From the NCBI GenBank assembly GCA_002428085.1, contig DJAA01000023.1, positions 1 to 41,583 of the forward strand: 41,583 nucleotides of DNA, in the 5' to 3' direction. The notes beneath the pieces were generated by a model. That model saw only the letters and a program-made list of their open reading frames with translations. It ran no database searches and was not told the DNA's origin. Position numbers and translations under genes: made by a program. The stretch is from Sulfurimonas sp. UBA6014. GTDB taxonomy: Bacteria; Campylobacterota; Campylobacteria; Campylobacterales; Sulfurimonadaceae. Of this stretch, positions 15,936 to 24,087 are shown one piece after another (positions within the stretch are counted from its first letter, which is position 1; every line of letters starts with the position of its first letter).

Positions 15936-18245
15936 TTATACGTCTAAATGTTTAACATCTTTTGCATGGGTCTCTATATAATTTCGACGAGGTTCAACTT
16001 CATCACCCATAAATAAAGTAAAGGTATCACTTGCAAGTTCAGCATCATCTATAGTTACCTGAAGCAATACACGATTTTCAGGCGTCATGGTTGTTTCCCA
16101 TAACTGATCTGGATTCATTTCTCCTAAACCTTTATAGCGTTGAATATACGACCCTTTTTTAGCATACTCTTTTATACTCTCAAGCACATCAATAATATCA
16201 TCATTAAAACTGATATTCCACTCTTGAATTTTTCTATATACAAAATTGGCTTCAGTAAAATGAGGCGCTGCAAATAAATCATCATTTATAAGTAATTCCT
16301 CCATTCCACCCTGTGTTTGGACAAAAAGATGGATAGAATCTTCATAAACTGAAGAGGTTAAAATGTTGTTGTTTACAGAGATTAAAAACTTTTCAATTTC
16401 TTTATACATCATAGCCATATCAAGTCCAATGATATCTGGATTTTCTACAAAATATCTTATCAATTTAACCAATGCGTAACGACGCTCTAACGCTATGAGT
16501 GAAGTAGCATAATGATCAACCATTCTAAAGTAAGAGACTAAGTCATTATGACCCAAAGTTTGATTTTCTAATGATTCAACACCATTATCAATCAAAAAGT
16601 CATTCATCTCTCTATCATCTTTAAAATAGATCTCTTTTTTCCCTTTTTTATAGCGATAAAGTGGCGGTTGTGCAAGATATAAATACCCTTTTTCAACAAC
16701 TGTACGAAAATGTCTAAAAAAGAATGTAAGTAAAAGAGTTTGAATATGAGAGCCATCTACATCGGCATCTGTCATGATGATGAGTTTGTGATAGCGAAGT
16801 TTTTCTTCATTAAAATCCTCCCCTATTCCACAACCCATAGCTGTTATCATATTTGTAATCTCTTCAGACTTTAAAACTTTATCAAGTCTTGCTTTTTCAA
16901 CATTTAAAATTTTTCCTTTTAATGGCAAAATCGCTTGAAAAACTCTATCACGACCCATTTTGGCTGAACCACCTGCAGAATCCCCTTCAACTAAATAAAG
17001 CTCACAAATAGTGGCATCCTTACTTTGACAATCTGCTAATTTTCCAGGAAGTGTTCCAACACTCATGGAGTCTTTTCTTCTTGTAAGTTCACGAGCTTTT
17101 TTTGCAGCTTCACGACCACGTGCCGCCATTAATGATTTGGAGACAATAGCTTTTGCTTCGATTGGATTTTCTTCAAAATATTTAGACAAAATTTCATAAG
17201 TTGATTTTTGAATCAATGGTCTTACATAAGTATTTCCAAGTTTGCCTTTTGTTTGTCCCTCAAATTGTGGCTCAGGAACACGTGCGGAGACTATTGCAAT
17301 GAGACCTTCACTTGTATCTTCACCAGATATTTTGACATCTTTTTCTTTTGCATTGCTATTTTGAGTATTGTAATTAGAGATAACGCGTGTTAAACCTGCA
17401 CGAAAACCAGCTTCATGAGTTCCTCCGTTTGGAGTGCGAATATTATTGACAAAAGATGCAAATTTTTCCTCATAAGAATCATTGTACATGAGTGCTATAT
17501 CAAACTCTATATCTTCAACTTTTGCACTAAATGAATAGACCTGTGCTACTACTGTTTTTTTATTCATATCTGTAACATATTGAGCGATACCACCTTCAAA
17601 ATGGTACTCTTCTTTCGTATTTGTCCTTTCGTCTAGAAAAATAATAGTGATGAATGGATTTAAATAGGCTAATTCTTTAAATCTTTTTGAGAGAAAATCA
17701 TATTCAAAAGTTATTGTTTCTGTAAATATACTTGGGTCTGGAGCAAATTCAATTGTAGTTCCTGTTTTTCGAGTAGTTCCAGTTTTTTCTAAAATTTTTT
17801 GTGGGATTCCTAACTTAAAATCTTGTTCAAAAATTTCACCTGCACGGTATATCGTCATGTGCAAATCACTTGAGAGTGCATTTACAACGGAGACACCAAC
17901 ACCATGAAGACCACCTGAAACTTTATATGTATCTTTGTCAAATTTACCACCTGCGTGTAAAACTGTCAAAACTACAGTTGCTGCTGACATCCCTTCTGTG
18001 GGGTGCATATCTGTTGGAATTCCACGTCCGTTATCTGAAACTTTACATGTTCCATTTTTTGTAAGTGTCACATGTATGGTATCACAATGCCCTGCCATTG
18101 CCTCATCAATAGAATTATCAATAACTTCATAAACTAAATGATGCAATCCTCTATGACCAGTATCACCAATATACATACCTGGTCTTTTTCTTACAGCTTC
18201 TAAACCTTTAAGAACTTTAATATTGCTAGCGCCATAATTTTCCAT
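15936..18245 (-). CDS. gyrB: DNA gyrase subunit B
   Basis: The ATPase subunit of gyrase, which introduces negative supercoils ahead of and behind forks. I start it at the ATG 18245 (769 residues; protein begins MENYGASNIKVLKGLEAVRKRPGM) because GGAG lies 6 bases upstream and a candidate promoter at 18289-18281 excludes the longer frame from 18290. Visible features are the GHKL ATPase (EVIDNSIDEA, DNGRGIPTD, GGLHGVGVSVVNALS), the TOPRIM EGDSAGGSA and TDADVDGSHI metal site, and a C-terminal RYKGLGEMNPDQLWETTM. It lies 127 bases downstream of dnaN. Confidence 0.97.
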   Translation of the reverse strand: MENYGASNIKVLKGLEAVRKRPGMYIGDTGHRGLHHLVYEVIDNSIDEAMAGHCDTIHVTLTKNGTCKVSDNGRGIPTDMHPTEGMSAATVVLTVLHAGGKFDKDTYKVSGGLHGVGVSVVNALSSDLHMTIYRAGEIFEQDFKLGIPQKILEKTGTTRKTGTTIEFAPDPSIFTETITFEYDFLSKRFKELAYLNPFITIIFLDERTNTKEEYHFEGGIAQYVTDMNKKTVVAQVYSFSAKVEDIEFDIALMYNDSYEEKFASFVNNIRTPNGGTHEAGFRAGLTRVISNYNTQNSNAKEKDVKISGEDTSEGLIAIVSARVPEPQFEGQTKGKLGNTYVRPLIQKSTYEILSKYFEENPIEAKAIVSKSLMAARGREAAKKARELTRRKDSMSVGTLPGKLADCQSKDATICELYLVEGDSAGGSAKMGRDRVFQAILPLKGKILNVEKARLDKVLKSEEITNMITAMGCGIGEDFNEEKLRYHKLIIMTDADVDGSHIQTLLLTFFFRHFRTVVEKGYLYLAQPPLYRYKKGKKEIYFKDDREMNDFLIDNGVESLENQTLGHNDLVSYFRMVDHYATSLIALERRYALVKLIRYFVENPDIIGLDMAMMYKEIEKFLISVNNNILTSSVYEDSIHLFVQTQGGMEELLINDDLFAAPHFTEANFVYRKIQEWNISFNDDIIDVLESIKEYAKKGSYIQRYKGLGEMNPDQLWETTMTPENRVLLQVTIDDAELASDTFTLFMGDEVEPRRNYIETHAKDVKHLDV

Positions 18246-18280
18246 TAAATACTCCATTGTATTTTTACACAGTAAGAGAT

Positions 18281-18289
18281 ATTTTATCA
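18281..18289 (-). promoter_or_regulatory. Candidate extended -10 promoter of gyrB
   Basis: The minus strand reads TGATAAAAT. Initiation near 18274 would give a leader of about 29 bases before the chosen gyrB ATG. Sequence match only. Confidence 0.4.
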
Positions 18290-18372
18290 TTACTTTTCTA
18301 AAAAGAAGTTTCGGGGAATTTTAGAGGATTTGGAAATATATCATCCCATAAAGAATGAGACGATATTTATTT

Positions 18373-19440
18373 TTATATAACGATTGGCATAACTACAGTT
18401 TTAAAATTTTCATCACTTAGTATAAAAGGTAAATTTCCTTCATTAAGTCCTATACTAAATTGTAAACTATTAATACTATTTAAAAAATCTAATAAATATT
18501 TGCTGTTAATAGCAATAGTAAATGGATTTAAAAATCCTGTATTAAATGCAATTTCAGTTTTGGCTTCTATATTATCATCACTAAGAGATTCAAATGTTAT
18601 GACATTATTTGAAAATATAATTTTAACATCTGAAGAGATAGTTGTAATTTGTTTAATTGACTCAATCATGAGTGCTTTTGGTAATATAAGTGTATTTGCA
18701 ATTTGTTTAGGGATTATTCTGGAATATTCTGGGAATTTGCCATTAATCAGTTTTGTAAAAAATGTAAATTGATTTGAATGAATGATTAAATTTGTCTCAT
18801 CATAATAAAGTTCAATATTTTCAAAAAAAAGTTTTTGAATCTCTACAATAGCTTTTTTTGGCAAAATTATTGAAAGTTGACGTGAATTTTTATTTTCAAT
18901 TGTAACAACTGCTAACCTGCGAGTATCAGTTGAGACAAAATTAATGACATCTTCTTTAATATCTATAAGGGCACCATTGAGTTCAAATTTTGGATTATTG
19001 TTATCAATAGCGGGAGTTATTTTTTTTAGAGAGTCAATTAATAAATAGGAATCAATTAGAATATTTGCTTTTGTTTCATAGCTTGGAAATTGGGGAAATT
19101 CATTATGTGAAAAAGTTGGTAATTTAAAATTAGAATGAGATTGTGAAATATAAAGCATCTCATTTTTAACCTCTAAATGAATATCATCATCTTTTAAAAT
19201 TCTAACGATATCTAGAAATTTTTTCCCATTCGCAGTTGTACTTCCATCTACAATAGCATTAATTTTTTCAGTTATAACTTGATACCCGATTTCAAAATCT
19301 GTTGCTCTGAGAGTTAATTTTGAATTAGAAACGTTAAGATAGACATGAGATGTAATTTGTGAAGTATCTTTTTTTTCTAAAAATGGTATGGCATGAACTA
19401 GAATATTTTCCAATACTGATTTTGAAATAATTATTTTCAT
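18373..19440 (-). CDS. dnaN: DNA polymerase III beta (sliding clamp)
   Basis: The ring-shaped processivity clamp of the replicative polymerase. 355 residues, typical length for this phylum. Family patterns include the N-terminal MKIIISKSVLENILVHA, ANGKKFLDIVRIL and LRATDFEIGYQV, then FVSTDTRRLAVV and FPEYSRIIP in the middle domain. The C-terminus ends with VVMPIVI, close to the usual MPMR(L/I) ending. The ATG has AGGA about 7 bases upstream. It follows dnaA on the same strand across a 181-base gap carrying DnaA-box cores. Confidence 0.96.
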   Translation of the reverse strand: MKIIISKSVLENILVHAIPFLEKKDTSQITSHVYLNVSNSKLTLRATDFEIGYQVITEKINAIVDGSTTANGKKFLDIVRILKDDDIHLEVKNEMLYISQSHSNFKLPTFSHNEFPQFPSYETKANILIDSYLLIDSLKKITPAIDNNNPKFELNGALIDIKEDVINFVSTDTRRLAVVTIENKNSRQLSIILPKKAIVEIQKLFFENIELYYDETNLIIHSNQFTFFTKLINGKFPEYSRIIPKQIANTLILPKALMIESIKQITTISSDVKIIFSNNVITFESLSDDNIEAKTEIAFNTGFLNPFTIAINSKYLLDFLNSINSLQFSIGLNEGNLPFILSDENFKTVVMPIVI

Positions 19441-19621
19441 AATTTAATCCTATATAATTTATATAATTTTAGTACGTAGTAGTAGATTAAAGTGAATATG
19501 TGTAAAACATTCAATAGAACCTAAAATAAGGGTTATATCGAGGTAACAAACCTCTCTAACTCTTTTCACAACCGTTCACATGAGTGATTATATCTTTTTT
19601 TATCTTTGTTTTTTTTGTCAT
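19441..19621. other. dnaA-dnaN intergenic region, candidate second origin segment
   Basis: 181 AT-rich bases with three DnaA-box cores of the Campylobacterota type: GTGAA at 19492-19496 and TTCAC at 19565-19569 and 19575-19579. The last two are 10 bases apart in the same orientation. An A/T-only run lies at about 19451-19470. With the cluster upstream of dnaA this resembles the bipartite oriC of Helicobacter pylori. Neither unwinding nor binding is shown by sequence alone. Confidence 0.6.
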
Positions 19622-20929
19622 TTAAGAATTGGAAGTAATTTTATTTGTCAATTCATCGATTTTGACTTTAAAATCTTCATCATTTTCTATAAGTTCATTA
19701 ATTTTTTTCAGCGTATGGCTAATGGCTGTATGATCTTTCATACCAAAGTATTGTGCAAGTTGAGGCATAGTACTTTGCGTGAGTTGACGGCAAATATATA
19801 TTGCAATTCTTCTAGCATACACTAAATTTTGACTTCGCCCTTTTGAGCGAATTTCACTGGGTTTTATATTTAAATCTTTTGCAACACTATGGGTAATAAT
19901 ATCCATAGTGAGATTTGCACGATTTTCCTGAACCTGATCTTTTAAAACATTTTTAGTAAATTGTAAATCAATATCAACATGCATAAGTTGTGAATAAGCA
20001 TGTAATTTTGAGAGAATTCCCTCTATTTCACGAACATTGCTCTCAATAACTGTAGCGATATAATTGATAATATCTTTTGAGAGTTTTACTTTATTTATCT
20101 CACATTTGTTTTGGATAATTGCTATTTTTGTTTCAAGTTCAGGAGGCTGAATATCTGCAACGAGACCATGTTCAAAACGACTTTGAAGACGTTTTTCTAA
20201 GCCGCCTATCTTTTTAGGATGTTTATCTGCTGTTAAAATAATTTGTTTTCCAGCACCTTTAAGCGCTTCAAAAGTGTGAAAAAATTCTTCTTGGATACCC
20301 TCTTTGTTACTTAAAAACTGAATATCATCAATAAGTAAAACATCACATTTGCGATATTTTTCTTGAAATCTTTCCATAGTTTTATTGCGTAAATGACGTA
20401 TAAAATCATTTAAAAATTGCTCAACTGTTGTGTAAATGACTACTTTACCTTGATTTTGAAAAACATTGCCAGCAGCTTGCATAAGGTGTGTCTTTCCTAA
20501 ACCGACTCCTCCATAGATAAAAAGGGGATTGTAAAGTTCCCCTGCTTTTTCACTTACACTCTTAACTGCGGCATATGCAAACTGATTTGATCCTCCAACC
20601 ATAAAGTTACTAAAAATATGTGAAGGATTTAAGAGTGACTGACCTGCTTTTTGTTCTGTTACTTTTTTGATTTTTTCATCATTTAAGTGATCTTTTAATG
20701 TCATGGAAACAGTAACTTTAGAACCGTTTTTTACTTCAAAAAGATGCTCAATTTTATGGGTATACTTATTTTTTATCCAATTTAAAACAAGTGTATTTGG
20801 TGCATAAAAAACTGCTAAATTATTTGTTGATTTTATCGTGTCATATACGAGTTGCTTGATATATCTATTATACTCTACTTCCGTTATTTCTTCTTTTAAG
20901 AGTAATAATATCTCTTCACCTGTACTCAT
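19622..20929 (-). CDS. dnaA: Chromosomal replication initiator DnaA
   Basis: Binds DnaA boxes and melts the origin. 435 residues with all four domains: an N-terminal interaction domain, a short linker (about 80-100), an AAA+ domain with Walker A GGVGLGKTH near residue 140 and Walker B LLIDDIQF, and a C-terminal helix-turn-helix (DLNIKPSEIRSKGRS then MKDHTAISHTLKKI). The ATG has AAGG 6 bases upstream. A TATAGT -10-like box (20958-20953) is next to a DnaA box (20967-20973), suggesting autoregulation. Divergent from ruvC. Confidence 0.98.
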   Translation of the reverse strand: MSTGEEILLLLKEEITEVEYNRYIKQLVYDTIKSTNNLAVFYAPNTLVLNWIKNKYTHKIEHLFEVKNGSKVTVSMTLKDHLNDEKIKKVTEQKAGQSLLNPSHIFSNFMVGGSNQFAYAAVKSVSEKAGELYNPLFIYGGVGLGKTHLMQAAGNVFQNQGKVVIYTTVEQFLNDFIRHLRNKTMERFQEKYRKCDVLLIDDIQFLSNKEGIQEEFFHTFEALKGAGKQIILTADKHPKKIGGLEKRLQSRFEHGLVADIQPPELETKIAIIQNKCEINKVKLSKDIINYIATVIESNVREIEGILSKLHAYSQLMHVDIDLQFTKNVLKDQVQENRANLTMDIITHSVAKDLNIKPSEIRSKGRSQNLVYARRIAIYICRQLTQSTMPQLAQYFGMKDHTAISHTLKKINELIENDEDFKVKIDELTNKITSNS

Positions 20930-20959
20930 TTAAAGCCTTGAAAATTAAGTTTACTATAT

Positions 20960-21060
20960 ATTTACGTGTGAATAATATCCCGTTTTTGCCTAAAAAAAAG
21001 TAAAAGATAACTATTTTATGTGAATAATTAAATTTTAAGTGATGCTAACATGTGAATCAT
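20960..21060. other. oriC: Origin of replication (oriC), upstream DnaA-box cluster
   Basis: Three identical heptamers TGTGAAT in the same orientation at 20967-20973, 21019-21025 and 21051-21057, in the 202-base AT-rich gap between dnaA and ruvC. TGTGAAT is the complement of ATTCACA, the core of DnaA boxes in Helicobacter. Gene orientation switches here: nearly all long left-hand genes run leftward, and the first five right-hand genes run rightward. This supports bidirectional replication from this point. Confidence 0.75.
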
Positions 21061-21093
21061 TGAAGAAGCACAGCATCTTGCTATGGATTTGTA

Positions 21094-21099
21094 TATAAT
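21094..21099 (+). promoter_or_regulatory. Candidate -10 box of ruvC
   Basis: TATAAT on the plus strand 32 bases before the ruvC ATG, preceded by a T-rich stretch. No -35 consensus. Confidence 0.5.
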
Positions 21100-21131
21100 C
21101 TCAATTAATTTGTACATGCAAAGTAGGATAC

Positions 21132-21653
21132 ATGATAATTTTAGGGATAGATCCTGGAACGAGAAACATGGGGTATGCTTTAATACTTCTTGAAAAAGGA
21201 AAAATAACACTTGTTGAAGCAGGATTGATAAAAATGAAAGCAGAAAATTTACAGTTTCAAATTCCTCAAATGATTGAGGCTTTAGAGGGAATATTTCTTA
21301 GACATACAATTGATGAAGTTGCTATGGAAGATATTTTTTATGCTCATAATCCTGCAACAACCATAAAATTGGCGCAATTTCGTGGCGCAATTATGCTTAA
21401 ACTTCTTCAAGAGTTTGGGCAGTTTGAAGAGTACACTGCATTGCAAGTCAAAAAAGCGCTTACGGGAAAAGCTAAAGCGACAAAAGAGCAAGTTGCATTT
21501 ATGGTAAAAAGGCTTTTAAATATAAAAAAAGAGATTAAGCCTTTTGATATCTCCGATGCTATGGCTGTCGCAATAACACATTCACAAAGAGTTCGGTTAC
21601 AAGAGGGTAAAAAAACTCTAAATCAGGATAATATATCAGCTATAATTTCATAA
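21132..21653 (+). CDS. ruvC: Holliday junction endonuclease RuvC
   Basis: Resolves Holliday junctions made during recombination, with RuvAB. 173 residues. The catalytic acidic set matches the family: D7 (GIDPGT), E66 (VAMEDIFYAHNP), D139 and D142 (FDISDAMAVAITH). GVDPG-type and Q-x-KKALTGKAKATKEQV segments are conserved. The ATG has AGGA only 3-4 bases upstream. First gene to the right of the origin; ppnP follows after 13 bases in the same direction. Confidence 0.97.
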   Translation: MIILGIDPGTRNMGYALILLEKGKITLVEAGLIKMKAENLQFQIPQMIEALEGIFLRHTIDEVAMEDIFYAHNPATTIKLAQFRGAIMLKLLQEFGQFEEYTALQVKKALTGKAKATKEQVAFMVKRLLNIKKEIKPFDISDAMAVAITHSQRVRLQEGKKTLNQDNISAIIS

Positions 21654-21666
21654 AAAAGGGTACAAA

Positions 21667-21981
21667 ATGTCAAATTTTGAAAATGTAAGCGTAACAAAAA
21701 AAGCCAATATTTATTATGATGGCAAAGTAACAAGTAGAACAATTAAGTTTAGTGATGGTTCAGTGAAATCTTTAGGAATTATGGCTGAGGGTATCTATAC
21801 ATTCAATACTGCAGATAAAGAAATTATGGAAATTTACTCTGGTACTTTTGAGATAAAATTGCCAACTAGCGATACATTTGTCTTTATGCAAGCCCCATGT
21901 GTTTTTAAAGTTGAGGCAAATACCTCATTTGATATAAAAGTAATAACGCTTGTAGATTATTGTTGCTCTTATATCAAGTAA
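21667..21981 (+). CDS. ppnP: Pyrimidine/purine nucleoside phosphorylase PpnP
   Basis: A 104-residue cupin-fold protein of the former DUF1255 group, reported to phosphorolyse several nucleosides to base plus pentose-1-phosphate. The pattern YYDGKVTSRTIKFSDGSVKSLGIMAEGIYTF and the later MEIYSGTFEIKLP with the terminal VDYCCSYI matches the family over its full length. AAGGG lies 6 bases before the ATG. It is second in a ruvC-ppnP unit that ends at a strong hairpin terminator 5 bases after the stop. Confidence 0.9.
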   Translation: MSNFENVSVTKKANIYYDGKVTSRTIKFSDGSVKSLGIMAEGIYTFNTADKEIMEIYSGTFEIKLPTSDTFVFMQAPCVFKVEANTSFDIKVITLVDYCCSYIK

Positions 21982-21985
21982 TGCT

Positions 21986-22018
21986 GTGCGCTCAAGTATA
22001 AAATCGGCGCACTTTTTT
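21986..22018 (+). terminator. Intrinsic terminator after ppnP
   Basis: GTGCGC (21986-21991) pairs perfectly with GCGCAC (22007-22012), with a 15-base loop, followed at once by TTTTTT (22013-22018). It closes the ruvC-ppnP unit. Confidence 0.75.
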
Positions 22019-22055
22019 ATATAAACGTTCAACATCAAAAATGAGATAATTTATG

Positions 22056-22061
22056 TATAAT
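22056..22061 (+). promoter_or_regulatory. Candidate -10 box of the PilZ-protein gene
   Basis: TATAAT on the plus strand, 54 bases before the ATG at 22116, in the gap after the ppnP terminator. Confidence 0.45.
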
Positions 22062-22115
22062 TCGATTTAATGAAAAAAAACAACATAAACGCATGCTCTG
22101 CTTGGATGTAAAATT

Positions 22116-23954
22116 ATGAACATTTGCCATCTCTATCATGAAACGACTATCTCTTTGCAAGCTAAGAGCATTGTAAGTTCTTTTGATAATAGTGACTCTT
22201 TTGATATTGCAGGATTGCAAAATATAAATCATTACAGCATTTATATTATTGAGCTGAACAAAATTGAAAAGCCTGTAGCGGAAAAAATAAAAGATTTATT
22301 TAAAAATAAAATCTCCCCTCTCATATATTTTGTCGTTTCAAATAACTATAATCTTATGCTTTTTCAGTTAGCTTTTTTACTAAATGCAAAAACAATCATC
22401 ACAGCTAGTCAAGATGTTGATAAACTTATACTAAAACTCAGAAGCGACCTTAAGCAGCATGAAGATGAGCATATTAAGATGCTCTTTGCTCAAGCGCAAC
22501 TTTCTTTGGAATCTTTTTTATTTTTTAAAAATAAGCAACTTCATTTTGCAAGCAAAAAGTTTTTTGAAGATTTCGAGTGTGAAACGTTGGATGAAGCTGA
22601 GAAAAAGATATGTTCACAATTTGATGTTAAACATTTACTTTTAGAGGACTCCAGGGCTCATGTAGAGCTGCTGCAGAGAGATAAAAAACAAGTAAATTAT
22701 GATATAAACAGTAGCACTTCAGATAATGAAAGTGAAAAATTTCTTTTTTTTAAGCCCTTTATCGCACAAAGTATTGTTGAAAATAAACCTAATTTTTTAT
22801 CAAGCAGATCATCTTTTATCGAGTTTTTACAAGAGGTGTTGCAAGAGAAAACTTCCGCTAAAACATACACAATCATGACCATTCATTTAGCAAATTTTAA
22901 AAAACTCCAATATGACACAAGCAAGATAGAACTAGAGATATTTCTTCAAAATTTTTTACTCCATATTGATTCATTTTTGGATGAAAATCTTATTTTTGCA
23001 CAATATGAGAGCGATTTTTATACGCTTATGTACGAAAATATTGAAGAAAAAGATTTAAAAACCAAGCTAGAAGATTTTCAAAAACAAATGGGAGATTTTT
23101 TAGACAAACTCAAATTTAATCCCAATATGGAACTTTTTGCTTTTCCGATGGAGACACTTGATCTTGAGAGTATTTTAACAATTTTAAACGCTATTTCTAC
23201 AAAAAATATTTCTCAAGAAGATATTGTTGCGTACAAAATTAAATATATTTCAACTCTTAATGGTGCGATGGGGGATGATGAACTCATCGCGCATCTTTTA
23301 AAAAATGTCTACGTAAACAAGACAGAAATCACCCTTTTAAATATTTATAAAGGACTCTGTATCAACACGTTGGCTTCGGTTGTTAAGATTGCTGATAACA
23401 CTATATATGTAAAGTTTCAACACCTTCAGGGTATGGCTATGAAACATGAAAAAGAGACTGTTCTTCAATCTTCTAGCTTTAGCAGGGATATTAAAGCAGC
23501 TGTAAAATTTGTTAATATAGAGAAGCAAATAGCGATTTTAGAGGGTTTTAGTTTTTTAAATGCAAATGCAAACAGCAGAAAGTATGGCCGAGTTACCTGT
23601 TTAGTAAGAACGCCTATTATCGTCACTTCTCTTGGGAGCACTCTAAGTGGAGAAATAATTGATATTTCAATAAATTCAATCGCTATAAAAGTTAAACAAG
23701 GTAAAACAGTGGAGAGCTTAAAAGGGAAAAATGTTCAATTAAGTTTTGTCCTCCCAAGTAAAAGCAGTGCTGACTCGTACGTAAAAATTTTGGCAGAAGC
23801 AAAGATTAATTTCATTTTTTGCCAAGAGCTTGAGTGCAAACTTGTGTGTGAAGTCCTTAAAGATAACGCTATCGAAGCGATTTTAATGGAATATATACAC
23901 AATAGACAAAAAGAGATTATCGCAGAAGTGAAAAAAATAACAAAAAATCTCTAA
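22116..23954 (+). CDS. PilZ-domain protein with receiver-like and degenerate GGDEF-like regions
   Basis: 612 residues, soluble. The N-terminal region (about 1-110) has the alternating strand-helix pattern of a response-regulator receiver, but the expected phospho-acceptor aspartate is not convincing (IYIIELN). A middle region (about 230-370) reads TIMTIHLANFKKL then AQYESDFYTLMY, a GGDEF-like fold with YESDF at the active site. The C-terminal PilZ domain has R488 and R492 in RKYGR, the RxxxR c-di-GMP-binding motif; the second motif is DISINS, with Ser replacing the usual Gly. A c-di-GMP receptor role is inferred. It stands 133 bases upstream of the kinase operon, same strand. Confidence 0.8.
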   Translation: MNICHLYHETTISLQAKSIVSSFDNSDSFDIAGLQNINHYSIYIIELNKIEKPVAEKIKDLFKNKISPLIYFVVSNNYNLMLFQLAFLLNAKTIITASQDVDKLILKLRSDLKQHEDEHIKMLFAQAQLSLESFLFFKNKQLHFASKKFFEDFECETLDEAEKKICSQFDVKHLLLEDSRAHVELLQRDKKQVNYDINSSTSDNESEKFLFFKPFIAQSIVENKPNFLSSRSSFIEFLQEVLQEKTSAKTYTIMTIHLANFKKLQYDTSKIELEIFLQNFLLHIDSFLDENLIFAQYESDFYTLMYENIEEKDLKTKLEDFQKQMGDFLDKLKFNPNMELFAFPMETLDLESILTILNAISTKNISQEDIVAYKIKYISTLNGAMGDDELIAHLLKNVYVNKTEITLLNIYKGLCINTLASVVKIADNTIYVKFQHLQGMAMKHEKETVLQSSSFSRDIKAAVKFVNIEKQIAILEGFSFLNANANSRKYGRVTCLVRTPIIVTSLGSTLSGEIIDISINSIAIKVKQGKTVESLKGKNVQLSFVLPSKSSADSYVKILAEAKINFIFCQELECKLVCEVLKDNAIEAILMEYIHNRQKEIIAEVKKITKNL

Positions 23955-24087
23955 TCAAATTTAAGCTTATTTTTTGTATCAAACTAGCCAAATTTGCAAT
24001 TGATATAAATCCTCTCTCAATTAAAGGGATATTTTAAACAAATGTAATTAAAATGTCTCTTTGAGTTAGAAATATGGAGAGGGCAAA

